Source: Marvania coccoides (lineage: Eukaryota > Chlorophyta > Trebouxiophyceae > Chlorellales > Chlorellaceae). From it: a stretch of 64,000 nucleotides of DNA. Both the position numbers and the translations under genes were made by a program. The notes under the pieces are model-generated. The model ran no database searches. It worked only from the letters and a program-made list of their open reading frames with translations, and had not been told where the DNA came from. Below, piece by piece: positions 1 through 9,750 of the stretch. The stretch lies in assembly GCA_963854735.1 (NCBI GenBank), contig OY978100.1, positions 2,153,368 to 2,217,367 on the forward strand. Direction: 5' to 3'. Positions within the stretch are counted from its first letter, which is position 1. Each line of letters begins with the position of its first letter.

Positions 1-133
1 GGTTGGATTGCATTGAATTGAGGGTATAGTATGCATGGGGGAACAAAGAAAAGGAAAGAAAGAAGTACACGAGGTGTTTTCGTTTGTTTCAAGGGAAGTA
101 TCAAACACGGAGGAGTGCGTGTCATTGGTATAT

Positions 134-541
134 TCAAATGTCAGTCAGTGCTGCAGCGGCGGCAGTGGGAGAGGAAGCAGCGTTCACGCTGTTTTTCAGG
201 ATGGACAGTGCCGCTCGGGACGCTTCTTTGACCGCAGCCAGCGAGGGTGGGTCGTGGTATGGCACTGTCGTCCACCGCCATGAAGAACTCTTCACCAGCA
301 CCAGGTCAACCAGCTCAGCAGACGCCGCCTGGTTGGGGTCTGCCACCCGCCACGCCACCTCGGCCAGCGCCACCGCAAACACGGGGTGCACCAGGTCTCT
401 GGCGCTGGGGGTTGCCCTGCCGCGAGAGGCGATCAAACTCAGCGATGGGTCGGTGCGGTGCTGGGCGATGTCTGCCAAGGCCCGCAACAGCGCCTGCATG
501 CGGGACTCCGGCATACGCTTTACCACCGCCGGGATGGTCAT
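134..541 (-). CDS. Uncertain coding segment, C-terminal part of an unrecognised protein
   Basis: A minus-strand open frame of 135 codons with the GC-rich, Ala-rich codon use of the exons elsewhere in the window. It reads like a helical protein (LRALADIAQ, AEVAWRVADP) and ends at a TGA at 134-136. The ATG at 541 is probably internal: the frame continues upstream for about 20 plausible residues (LGAATLETLTK) before meeting stops near the nad3-like patch at 601-674. It may belong with the segment at 708-1271 as one gene with an unresolved intron or frame change between them. I do not recognise the family. Confidence 0.4.
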   Translation of the reverse strand: MTIPAVVKRMPESRMQALLRALADIAQHRTDPSLSLIASRGRATPSARDLVHPVFAVALAEVAWRVADPNQAASAELVDLVLVKSSSWRWTTVPYHDPPSLAAVKEASRAALSILKNSVNAASSPTAAAAALTDI

Positions 542-600
542 TTTTGTGAGCGTCTCCAGGGTGGCTGCGCCCAGGCGGAAGTGGCGCGGCCATCGCCTGC

Positions 601-674
601 ACGAAGTCGTGCATCATCAAACGGATCAAATCCACATTCATATGCTGCAAATTTTCCGGATCTGCTTTTTTCTT
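601..674 (-). pseudogene. nad3: nad3 (NADH dehydrogenase subunit 3) fragment, probable NUMT
   Basis: On the minus strand one frame reads AAYECGFDPFDDARLR, the signature of mitochondrial complex I subunit ND3 (the YECGF-DPF loop). The residues that normally precede it (KKADPE) are in a different frame just upstream, so about one base is missing from the A-run near 651. The codons are AT-rich (GAA, TTT, GAT, TAT), unlike the flanking exons. No second half of ND3 follows. This fits a short decayed insertion of mitochondrial DNA. A nuclear nad3 gene, known from chlorophycean algae such as Chlamydomonas, is the alternative, but the membrane helices that should flank the motif are absent. Confidence 0.6.
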
Positions 675-707
675 GAGCAAACAAAAAAGCGACCCCACGA
701 AGTATAC

Positions 708-1271
708 CTACCGCAGCAGCACCAACCATGCCTCGAAAATGTCAACAACGTCCTGTCCCGTGCACCACGCGGCACAAGCTTCGGTTGCGGGCCATAGCGC
801 GGCCATCAGGCTGACTGGGGGCGCGCGTTTTGCTGCCGACATGGCTGCCGCCTGCCCCCACCCCCAAGCAACCACCTGCCCTGTCAGTGGAGGGGATTGG
901 AGGCGGCGCACCACGTCGGAGGCGCTCACTGCAGGTGCCCCTGGGTCCAAAGGGGGCAGCTCCACCGAGTGGTACCTGGAGGAGTCGAATGAGCGGGCGC
1001 CAATGGGCGTGGAGGCGCCTGTGGCAACGCCCGAGCTCCAGCCGTCTGAGGACTCTCGGGGGGTGGAAGACCCCGAAGAGGTGGTTCGCTGGATGCCTGA
1101 CACGTTGGTTGGGGAGCGCAGGCTGTCTTTTACAGGGCCACCAGGAGGCAGAGCAGCAGACAGGTGGTCAGGACTGTGTCTGATGTCTAATTGCGCGGCC
1201 GAGAAGACCGCCGCGCTCGCAGAAGATGCGGCCACAGCTCCAATGGACTGGCTGACGGCACCAACGCTCAT
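708..1271 (-). CDS. Uncertain coding segment, Ser/Ala/Pro-rich N-terminal region
   Basis: Minus-strand open frame starting at ATG 1271 with strong exon-like composition. The product is low complexity and Ser-rich at first (IQRTTSSGSS), then has a short ordered-looking part near its end (DVVDIFEAWLV). A good splice donor (GTAGGT) lies just before the TAG, so the stop may not be used and the gene may continue toward 541. No domain recognised. Confidence 0.4.
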   Translation of the reverse strand: MSVGAVSQSIGAVAASSASAAVFSAAQLDIRHSPDHLSAALPPGGPVKDSLRSPTNVSGIQRTTSSGSSTPRESSDGWSSGVATGASTPIGARSFDSSRYHSVELPPLDPGAPAVSASDVVRRLQSPPLTGQVVAWGWGQAAAMSAAKRAPPVSLMAALWPATEACAAWCTGQDVVDIFEAWLVLLR

Positions 1272-1277
1272 GGCCAC

Positions 1278-1676
1278 GCCTGAAAAACGAAAAACGAGGT
1301 TTTAAAACGTGATCTAATTTTTTATACTACAGGCGTGGGGAGGAGGGGCGCCTTTGGGGATGCCATAAGCTTTAAAATACGTGGCATATTTCGCTCACCG
1401 GCGGCGTGGAGAACAGCGGCAGCTTCCATCGAGTTGTGATACCCCCCCAAAAAATGTGATATCGAGGGATGTGGAGGTCAGTTCTCCTATCAAGGGGCCA
1501 TTATACAGTTGAGATATGACAATTAATGTCCAAAAATTAAAATTTTACTGAAATGCATAAACATTTCCGGGAACCCTTGTTCAAACCCCAGCCAAAGTCT
1601 TGGCCCGCCAAAATTCGGCTGTGGCACACGATTTTCTTCCAAATTTAAACATACACAGGTGTCGATCTAATGCAGT
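1278..1676. other. Gene-free stretch
   Basis: About 400 bases, AT-rich from 1370 to 1660, between the 5' end of the segment at 708-1271 and the 3' end of the PEX14 gene. No coding potential, repeat or RNA gene seen. Confidence 0.6.
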
Positions 1677-3873
1677 TCATGCACTGGAAAAGTCTGCCCC
1701 CAGGCTGGCGGTGCTGGCTCCCTTGCCGCCACCACTCGGCGACAGGCTCGCCACTCCGCCACCGTCACTCCCATTTTCTGGCGCTGCGTGGCTGGAAGCC
1801 TCTCCCGACAGGGTGGGCATGGGCATGGGGGGCGGCCGCCACCCCCTGGATGCGGGCCGGCCCAGGCCGCTACCGCTGCCCTCACCTCCTGCTGTGCTGC
1901 CATAGGGCGATCTTGCGACCTCGGGCAGCCTGTCTACCAGGGAGGTAGGGGTTGCGGCCCCCCTTCGCCGCACTTCAGCGGGCGACATCCTGCCAGCGAT
2001 GACACCGGGGGAGCCGTGGTGCGGCGACGTTGCCGCCTCAAAAATCGAAGCAGCGCGGCGCCGCTCGGCCCCCGCCAGTGCATGCCGCGGCGAGGGGCTG
2101 CTGCTGCCGCGCATGAACGAGCTGGGCACCCCCGAATCGGCGTCGTCACCGCCGCCGTTGTTGTTGTTGCCGTTGCCGTTGCCGTCCTCGTGCAATTCCT
2201 CATCGAGGGTACCTGCAGGCAGCGCTGACGGGCTCAAGCTGATGCTGCCCTGTGGGTAGTCTGGCTCCACAGTTGTGGTGATGGCGCTGAGCGGGTGGGC
2301 AGCGAGGCCGGGCTGCTTGTGCAGCTGCTGCTGAGGGGCGTCAGGAGCAGCAGAAGGCGTGGCAGTAGAGGAAGAGGTAGCTGCTGCTGCTGCTCCTGTG
2401 GAGCGCCCTCCTTCCCAGGGTTTGGGAGGCATGGCCATGCGCGAGGGAGGCGGGGGCTGTGCTGGGTTTGGGGGTTTGTCGTTGATGTCATCCCTGATGC
2501 CCGGCGGCGTCTCCCCCCTCTCCAACATTTCTAGCACCTCCATATAGGATGAAGGGTGGTGCGCAGGCTCACGGCTGCCGCCACTGTGCGAGGAAGACCC
2601 GTCTGCTGCTGCAGCCGCAGGAGCGGGTGCTGCTGCCGCCGCTTTGCTGGAGGACTCCTGGCGGGAGAGCAGCCCCGAGGGGCGGGAGGTGGACGTGTGT
2701 GCATCGAATTGGGGAGTAGAGAGGGTGCCACGGTCTACGCCAGAACATGAAGGAGAAATGCAATGAGACTGATACTGACTTACAAAATTATAGTTGTTTT
2801 GATATTTTCAATTATTACACACCTTTGCTGGCCCCTCCTGTGGACGATGACGACGGCCTGGGCGGCGTTCTGAGGTACTCTGCCAGCATGGCCTTGATTT
2901 CTGCCAGCTCAGCCACAGGGGAGGCAGCGGGGGCGGCGGCATGCGGGGCAGCAGCGATCCTGAAGAGGGAAAATGTGATACGGGGGGCGAATTAGAAATA
3001 GTGTATACTCGGAATTCGTATGCTGCGTTAAGCAGGGCAGAAAAAAATATAGAATCAAATGCATTACAAATCTCACTCGCTGAGGCTGTGGGTGATGGAC
3101 TGCAGCTCCTGCCGCAGCTCCGCCGCGGTGACCCTGTCCTCCGCGCTGGCCGGGCCGCCGCCATCCATGCCCCCCACCAGCTCCTTGAGTGCCTGGATTG
3201 ACGCAGACATCTCGGCTGTCTGCGCCCTGATGGCGTCGGCAAGCGCTGCAACGTCGGAGGCGGGGGTGGGGGGCGGCAATGGCTCAGCTGCAGCAACTTC
3301 AACAGAAGGTCGTCCCCTCCAGGACGAGATTTTCGAGTGCACAAATGGCCATGCGATAGATTTCACAGCATAGGCACTGGCAGCGGCAAAACCAGCACCC
3401 AGGGCGACCTGGGACCACCGCACAGGCGGGGGCTCAGGCGTGCGGGGTGGTAGCTGCGTCAGCGCATGCTGGGAGGGCTGCACGGGGCTGGCGGTGGTGG
3501 CTATGGCACCGCCGTGCCCCGTCGCAGCGAGTGGCTGTTCAGCTGAAGGCACTGGGGTGGCAGGTGCCCGCCTGAATGCCTCCTCGATTTCATCGGCAGT
3601 CAAACCCTTTTGATGCAGGAATGCTCGCTTCGAGGCTTCTGGGCTGCCTCGGACCTGCAGGAAAAAAAAAATGAAAAGGTGAATTTGGGGGAAAATATAA
3701 TTTAAATTGGAGATGAAGGGGCAGTGCCGGCGCACCTTTGGATGTGATAAAAATGCCACTGCGTTTGAGATCTGATCTTCACGCAACATAGGCTGCGTTG
3801 GGGGTTCCGGTGCGTTATTAATTTGATCTTGGGGGCTTCCGCCTGGGCCATTTGAGTCGCCAGGCGAGTCCAT
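1677..3873 (-). CDS. PEX14: Peroxin 14, peroxisomal docking protein
   Basis: PEX14 is the peroxisomal membrane docking factor that binds the cargo receptor PEX5 (and PEX13/PEX7). Four exons on the minus strand: 3873-3736, 3654-3077, 2959-2823, 2734-1677; phases join cleanly to 636 residues. The N-terminal PEX14 domain runs from about residue 29 (REDQISNAVAFLSHPKV) through RGSPEASKRAF and GLTADEIEEAFRR, the three-helix PEX5-binding fold. Near residue 145 a hydrophobic Ala-rich stretch (LGAGFAAASAYAVKS) fits the membrane segment, followed by a predicted coiled coil. The C-terminal part carries the plant-type block SYMEVLEML, RGETPPGIRD and PKPWE, then a long disordered Ser/Gly/Pro tail. Intron 1 (81 nt) is a multiple of three and has no stop, so retention would stay in frame. 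Confidence 0.93.
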
Positions 3874-4281
3874 GGCGAGCTCAATTTAGTATTTCGACGA
3901 CTGCTTTTTTTTGTGAATGAAACATAGCGACTCAGCGTGGGACGTCGTTTCAAATTTTCTTTGCCGCAAAAAAATAGCACAAAAAAATGAGAATTACACC
4001 AACAGCTTGATGTTTGAATTGAAGGTATCACATGAATTCATCTGCCGACGTTCCCTCGTGCACAGAATTGACTTTTATTTCTGCTTTCGGATATTAAAAA
4101 AACGTCTATACCCTGCTGCTGAACTCGGCAAAACGTCGACGAAACACACGCAATGAGCTGTGCACGTATATAATGGCAAGACCAGCTGAGCGCAGGTCAG
4201 TCCCTTCCTTGCGTTTGTCACCACCAACTGTTATGCTGTGGGTCGGCAGGAAGCAATCGACCTGCTTAAGCCAGCGATTCA
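3874..4281. promoter_or_regulatory. Divergent promoter region between PEX14 and a membrane protein gene
   Basis: About 400 bases between two divergent start codons. AT-rich, with a TATA-like TATATAA at about 4166, some 115 bases before the plus-strand ATG. No other element recognised. Confidence 0.4.
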
Positions 4282-5280
4282 ATGCTTGTTCTACTTGAAT
4301 ACAGTCAAATTGAAGGAGAAGGTACGGGTGTGGCGCGGCTGGATGAGGAAAAGTCGGGCCTCGAAGCTTCAGATGGCGTGAGCACCAGCTTTGTTTTCGG
4401 CATCCACTTCCTAGCGCTGTTCAGGCTCTGGGGCTCGCTGGCACCGTTTCCCAAGGCACACATTGTGTGCATCTTGGCGGCATGCAGCCTTGGTAAGTCA
4501 GAAACATGCATGCATTGGGGGTTTACTCATTTTTTTTATTTTAATTATAGTTCCCAAAATAACACTCTTGCAGCTGAGTGTTGGCGATTCAGGTGGCGGT
4601 CAAGCTACTCAACGTGGCGAGATTGGGGGGCGCTGGCTTTGATTCTCACAGCCCAGCTCGGCCCCGGAGGGTGGACCATCCTCTACTACTTACTCGGCAA
4701 AGCCCCGAGAGGGGAAGCGGCAGCGGCAGCGGCTGCAGTCGCGGTGTACGTTTTGGGTCCTTTCTTTTTCTTCGACCGCCCTTGGCGCCTGCCCCTTGAA
4801 GTCCACATCGTTTCCTCGCTGCTGCTGCTGCCCACCACGCTGTACTGGAACGTGAAAGTGTGTGACACCGCAGTCATGACCAGCGCAGCCGCAGAGGGAG
4901 TCACCCGAAGATGCTTTGCGGCAGCGTTGCGATTGCGGGGTGTGTTTGCGCCAATGGACATTCAACCCCACGCTGAAAGCTTGTCCGCGAGGAATCAGTG
5001 CGCAAGCGTCATGAACACGCTGGTTTGTGTGCTGGGATTCTTGATGCCTACGCTGCTTTTGGCACGGCAGCTGAGGCGCGACTGCAAAAACAAATGTATC
5101 GACGACTGGGTGACAGCGTCGCGTAGGGGCCAGGTGCGGGTGCGCCTGATCAAGTTGGCCCGGGCGATGAGCGGCATCAACTGGGCGCGGCTTTACTTGC
5201 TATATGGCATGGTTTCAATGCTGATTTTTACCCTTCACATTGTAGTGCTCAGTGGCGCAGGCCATGCTGCACGAACTTGA
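4282..5280 (+). CDS. Multi-pass membrane protein, unknown function
   Basis: Two exons, 4282-4492 and 4574-5280, joined by a GTAAGT...TTGCAG intron of 81 nt, giving 305 residues. The intron is in frame and stop-free, so an unspliced reading is also open. The product has several hydrophobic helices (around FGIHFLALFRLW, HIVCILAACSL, ALALILTAQL, HIVSSLLLLPTTLYW, TLVCVLGFLMPTLLLA and YGMVSMLIFTLHIVVL). An Ala run (eight in a row) follows LGKAPRGE in the middle. No catalytic or transport signature recognised and no signal peptide evident. It is divergent from PEX14. Confidence 0.75.
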   Translation: MLVLLEYSQIEGEGTGVARLDEEKSGLEASDGVSTSFVFGIHFLALFRLWGSLAPFPKAHIVCILAACSLGKSETCMHWGFTHFFYFNYSSQNNTLAAECWRFRWRSSYSTWRDWGALALILTAQLGPGGWTILYYLLGKAPRGEAAAAAAAVAVYVLGPFFFFDRPWRLPLEVHIVSSLLLLPTTLYWNVKVCDTAVMTSAAAEGVTRRCFAAALRLRGVFAPMDIQPHAESLSARNQCASVMNTLVCVLGFLMPTLLLARQLRRDCKNKCIDDWVTASRRGQVRVRLIKLARAMSGINWARLYLLYGMVSMLIFTLHIVVLSGAGHAART

Positions 5281-5784
5281 CTTTATCATAATAATAAGAA
5301 TTTGGTTTCGCCGTCTCTTTTTTCTAATTTAACTTTGTGTGCACACTCATAATCAACATCAGTCTTAGCAATAATTCATTTTCAGTATAGTTTTGTCCAT
5401 GTTTTTGTTTCCCCCCCCGTCTTCTTCTTGATCAACTGGTTTCATTTATTTCCCCCCTCTTTTTTATTAATTTTGAAGTTTAAGAATTGCGCACTGCACT
5501 ATTTTTCTTCGGTATATGCATTGTATATATTTTTGTTGTTGTGAAGGAGCACTAGCTTCTCTTCAGCTTCCCTCCGAATTTCCTTTGAACTTTATTTTCT
5601 TGTAAACTACATCGTTTTATTTTTGGGCTACGTACTTCAACAAAGACTGGCTGCCGTGTTTCGTTTTGAAAAGGTGTCTGTGCTTAAATTAAAAAAAGAA
5701 TGAATGGGCATTTTAAGGTAAAATATGAGACCCCTATTCTGAGCAAAAAATAGTTTAGCTTCTATTTTGGGCTTTGGATGGTAG
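5281..5784. other. T-rich intergenic stretch
   Basis: About 500 bases, strongly T-rich on the plus strand, downstream of the membrane protein gene. Contains its presumed 3' UTR. No gene or clear repeat seen. Confidence 0.6.
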
Positions 5785-5869
5785 CGATGCGGTTCTCTGT
5801 CCAGCTTAGGAGTGCGAGGCCTAATTTTGGCCCGTCTAACCCCCCCCCCCCCCCCTCCCCGCCAGGTTT

Positions 5870-6472
5870 GTGAAAGAGGGAGCTCTGCGCGCCCAGCATG
5901 CTGTCGCGCGTCAGCAGCCTGCAGGCTTGGAGGGCATCTCCGCAGCGAGGCGCTCCGGCGCTGTCGCCGCTCAGCGCTGGATTTGCTCGCCGCCAGACCA
6001 GCAGTCCCAGGAAGGCAAAGCGGAAGAGGAGCAGGTTCAACGAATCCTGGACGCTGGCACCACCAGCCTGTTTGAGTCCGAGGAAGGCAAGGAGAAACTG
6101 CGCGAGCACGGCTATGCAGCTGGCGAAACCGCCAAAGTGGTTTTGGAGGCAGCCCAGGAGGTCATGGGGAAGGGTGATGAGGAGGAGAGCAAGGCAGACG
6201 CCGTGAAGGCCAAAGTACGTCATATTGTTGCCCGTGGCGGGTGAATTGCGGACACTTTTTTTAGCAAGATACGTGTTAATTATCCTCGAGTATACTGGGC
6301 ATATGAAAATAATGTGGGGCGGCAAGAAATGTAATTATCATTGACGGAGGTGTGCTTCCATTTCTATAATTCTATGCAGGGTGCAGCCAAGGAGATCGAG
6401 ACGGGAGCTGAAGAGGGCGGTGTTGCGAAGCGCGTGAAGGAGCGAGTGCTGGGGCTAGGGCACACGGGTTGA
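5870..6472 (+). CDS. Small hydrophilic LEA-like protein, start unresolved
   Basis: The clear part is a charged, helical sequence (EEEQVQRILDAG, GKEKLREHGYAAGETAKVV, EEESKADAVKAKV), then an intron (GTACGT at 6215 to CAG at 6379) and a last exon 6380-6472 (GAAKEIETGAEEGG, KRVKERVLG). This resembles late-embryogenesis-abundant-type proteins. The N-terminus is ambiguous. A C16 tract followed by TCCCCGCCAG at 5840-5865 looks like a splice acceptor, implying an upstream exon in this frame. Alternatively ATG 5898 starts a very good mitochondrial-presequence-like peptide (MLSRVSSLQAW, AGFARRQTSS), but in another frame, which would need a base change or a missed intron near 6000. Confidence 0.55.
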
Positions 6473-6983
6473 TTGAAGTCCTCCTGTGTCGTCCGTCGGT
6501 CGCTAAACCAAAGTTTTCCAAATTCTGCTTGCAATTGCGTAAGTATATACACTAGCTGCGTGTACTAATTTTAATGTAAATTGAGTAGGTCGGTATTTGT
6601 GAGACGGCATATAGATCAATTTCCGGGCGAAAGGGTTTGCTGAGGAAGCTTTGGCGGCAGGATGAACAGCACCACGCTCCACGGGGCTGTCATTTTACAA
6701 TGCCAGAAATGCTCAAAGTGTCTTTACAAGTGGTCATTCATTCCCAGGCAGAAACAGCTGGTCTGAAGTTCGAAAAACCAGCGTCCATTTCCAGGACTTG
6801 AAGTCCTAATAGGCCGATTTCGCGTTTCTTCTGCACCAAAATAAAACAGCATTACATGCAATCAAGCAGGGGTATCCTAGCGAGTATCCCTTTAGCCACG
6901 CTTTTTGCGTTTTTCATTTCAATTTGCTGTCGAGAACCAGACTTCATCGACAAGCACCGATCGTCAGGACGAACATAATTGCA
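6473..6983. other. Gene-free stretch upstream of the OTU protease gene
   Basis: About 510 AT-rich bases between two plus-strand genes; contains the 3' end of the LEA-like gene and the promoter of the next. Nothing else recognised. Confidence 0.5.
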
Positions 6984-8005
6984 ATGTCTCTGTGTCGGGT
7001 GTTTAGCTGCGGCTCGGCAGACGGCTCCGATGAAGAGCCAGCGCTGCTGGATAGTGAGGCCGACCGGCGTGAGAGCCTGATGTTGTACGAGCAGCTGAGC
7101 GCCGTGCAGGCCCCACACGTCGTCACCGCCGCCGATGCTACCACAATAAACTTCAACGCCACCCAAATGCAGCCCCCTCTCGACCGCCAAGTTTCAGGGT
7201 TTGCTCGCGTCACGTCGTGCCGCCCTGGACAAGGTTTGGAATGGACAGAGTCACGCAAGCTCCTAGAAGCGGCCATAGTTTTTGAGCAGTCAGCGCCGAC
7301 CATACACCCAACGTTGATGAACCGCCACGACATGGTGGCGCAGGAGCAGCGCCTGCAGTCTCGGTTGTGGTCGCTGGGGCTGGGATCGGTGCTGGTGCGA
7401 GGGGACGGCAACTGCCAGTTTTCATCGCTCAGCTATGGTCTGTTCGGGCGGCCAGACCACCACAGAGTGGTGCGCAAGGCGGTGGTGAGGGAGCTGAGCC
7501 GGCGGCGGGTCCACTTTGAGAACTTTTTGGGCCCTGAGTTCGACTACTACGTGCGTGAGATGTCTAAGAACGGGGTGTGGGGGGATGAGCTCACATTGCG
7601 GGCTGCCTGCGAGGCCTACAGCGTGGTGGTCAACGTGGTGACGTCAGCAGCCCCCCAGGACATATGGTTTCATCGCTACGTGCCGGAGGAGGGGGAGGTG
7701 AAGCGAGAAGTGTTCCTTTGCTACATTGCGCCGGTGAGCGAGCGAGGGGCGAAAAAACACAGTTTTGCATTAATGTGCAGCTATGGTGCATCTTGGTTGG
7801 TGTTCATGCCGTTCGGATAACCTCTTCTTTCCATTCCATCATCTAGGTTCACTACGACGCCATTCGCAAGCTGCCGAGAGGCGCTGCGCCCATTCTGCGC
7901 AGCATGAGCTCGCTGGGCCGGCGAAACAGCCGCATCGTGGCCACGCTGGACGAGTTTGAACGCACCAAAGCAGTGCCCAGGGAGCCCTCCGACGTACTGG
8001 GCTAA
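6984..8005 (+). CDS. OTU-family cysteine protease (deubiquitinase)
   Basis: OTU proteases cleave ubiquitin chains. Exons 6984-7733 and 7847-8005 (GTGAGC...ATCTAG intron) give 302 residues. The OTU signature RGDGNCQFSS places the catalytic Asp at 141 and nucleophile Cys at 144. It continues through VRKAVVRELSRRR, YYVREMSKNGVWGDELTLRA and the strand around VVVNVVT. The catalytic His (His252) is created just across the splice junction as PVHYDAI, which supports the intron model. The N-terminal 120 residues are non-conserved. ATG 6984 was chosen because no in-frame ATG lies upstream. The subfamily (OTUD3/5/6-like versus plant OTU) cannot be fixed by eye. Confidence 0.88.
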
Positions 8006-8129
8006 TTTTGCCGTCTCTGTGCTACAAAATACGAAATGAATGAATCTTATTTTACCCCTAAATACAAAGTGAATGGCCAAAGGTCTTAGTTTTGTGGTAA
8101 ACAGTTTTTTTTTTGTGGTACAACGCGAT

Positions 8130-8655
8130 TCAAATCATTTTGAGCAGCCCCTTCTCCTTTAACAGCAACGCCAGCTTGCCGCTCCTCTCCAGCGCCATGA
8201 GATCGTCCGACCCCCCAATGAATGCGCCGTCGATAAACACCCGGGGCACCGTGCGAGCGCCCGTCAACTGCAGCAGGTAGTCTTGAAGGTCATCGGCGTC
8301 CTCGCGCTGATCCAGCTCAACAACCAGCCCGAACTTGGGGCCCAGGTGCTTGCTGAGCACGCCCTTGGCCCGCTGGCTGAACCCACAGTAGCTCTGCAAG
8401 GGAGGTGAACATGTTTAGAAAAGTTGCGCTGGCGACAAGGGACGACATTCAAACCCTAGGAACAAGTAAATGAACATGTGATCTACTCACCTTGGAGAAC
8501 ACCACCACGTTGTTGGACTTGATCATGCTCTGCACGATGGCTTCAGGTCCCTTGGGAGCAGCGGGAGCGGAGCTGTCCTTGCCGCCGCCCAGCCACAGAT
8601 AAGCACCAAGGCCGAGGATCACAATCCCCGCGACGCGCGTCCCATTTAAACGCAT
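8130..8655 (-). CDS. Membrane-anchored glutaredoxin with a YCGFS active site
   Basis: Glutaredoxins reduce disulfides or glutathione mixed disulfides; CGFS types also bind [2Fe-2S]. Exons 8655-8491 and 8393-8130 give 142 residues. Residues 9-23 (AGIVILGLGAYLWLG) form a single N-terminal membrane or signal-anchor helix. The thioredoxin-fold domain follows: VVFSKSYCGFSQRAK (Cys58), the cis-Pro strand TVPRVFIDG and the glutathione-binding GGSDDL. The body resembles class I (CPYC) glutaredoxins, yet the active site reads CGFS, normally typical of class II. The intron lies immediately before the active-site Ser-Tyr-Cys. Confidence 0.9.
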
Positions 8656-9750
8656 GGTTGGGTTGAAAATGCGAACCACGCTTATATCTTCACTTTGTTC
8701 GCAAGATCAGTATTTTGATTTAAAAAAACCAAATTTTAAAATCAGCGCGTGGAGAGAACCCAATCCTTCTATAGCCGCACTATGCCTATTGGAAATTTTA
8801 TTAAAAAATTACTGCTGCCAAGCTGCTGCTATGAGAAAAGCAAAAAAAAGAAATACACTTTGGTTGGGATGGGTTACATGTAGTTGGTTTTCATGGGCAG
8901 TGCAAAAAAAAAATAAAAAAAATGGGGTTCTTCGTATGTGCAAGAGAGCCTATATGGAGGCTGCGCAGGTGGCCAGAGAGTGCCATGCAACGGAAGGAAG
9001 TGCATGGAAGGCGGCGGCAGCCTAAACACAACATATCTAGTAAAACAAAAACCAGAACGGGAAGACGGGGTGGTTGCTGTGCATCGCCTCAAAGAGCATC
9101 AGTGCCGCAAACATATATCGGTCGTATTTGAAGGCTATAGCGTTTGAAAGTTTCGAAATAAACGCTAGAGAGGACGAGGCCCGAAAAGAAGAAGCTGCAA
9201 GGAAGCGAATGAATTTCGACCCCCCCCCCCCCACCCTGACTCTCGCCAGGAAAGAACGAAACCAGTGCAGATAGTATTATTATCATGCAGCCATTGCCAC
9301 CAATGCCATCCTACTCCCAGTGCTGACGGCGCGGCGGATATCGCAGAAGAGGGATGAAGAAGAAGGTGAAGTAAAAGAAGAGGGCGCAGGAGCCAGGCTG
9401 AGAGGTTCGCCAACAGCACAGTAGTAGTTCCACTCCGTGAGACGGGGTTGCATTAGATTTCAACATTGAATTGCATGATAAATCTGCACCATCTTGATAG
9501 TTCAAACGCTAACCGACAAAGACCAAACGACAAAGGAGTATATTGGGCATATGAAAAAAGACCAAACCCAGTGTAGTGCATTTTCTATATTTATAGTCGA
9601 TGGCTTTGAATCACTTATGTAGCTGCGTGTTCATAATAACAATTAACCCAATTTTCCGGAAAGACGCTGCTTTGTCAAAAATTCAATAAATGCGCCGCGA
9701 GCTATTTCGAATCAGCCACATTCAAGGTTAAAATGAATCGTCGTTTTTAT
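8656..9750. other. Gene-free stretch
   Basis: About 1.1 kb between the 5' end of the glutaredoxin gene and the 3' end of the next minus-strand gene. Contains A-runs near 8904-8922, a C-run near 9221-9232 and a copy of a 22-bp motif at 9536-9557. No convincing open frame, RNA gene or transposon. Confidence 0.5.

Noticed and set aside
601..729. A functional nuclear nad3 exon
   Set aside because: The signature is split over two frames and neither flanking ND3 membrane helix is present nearby.
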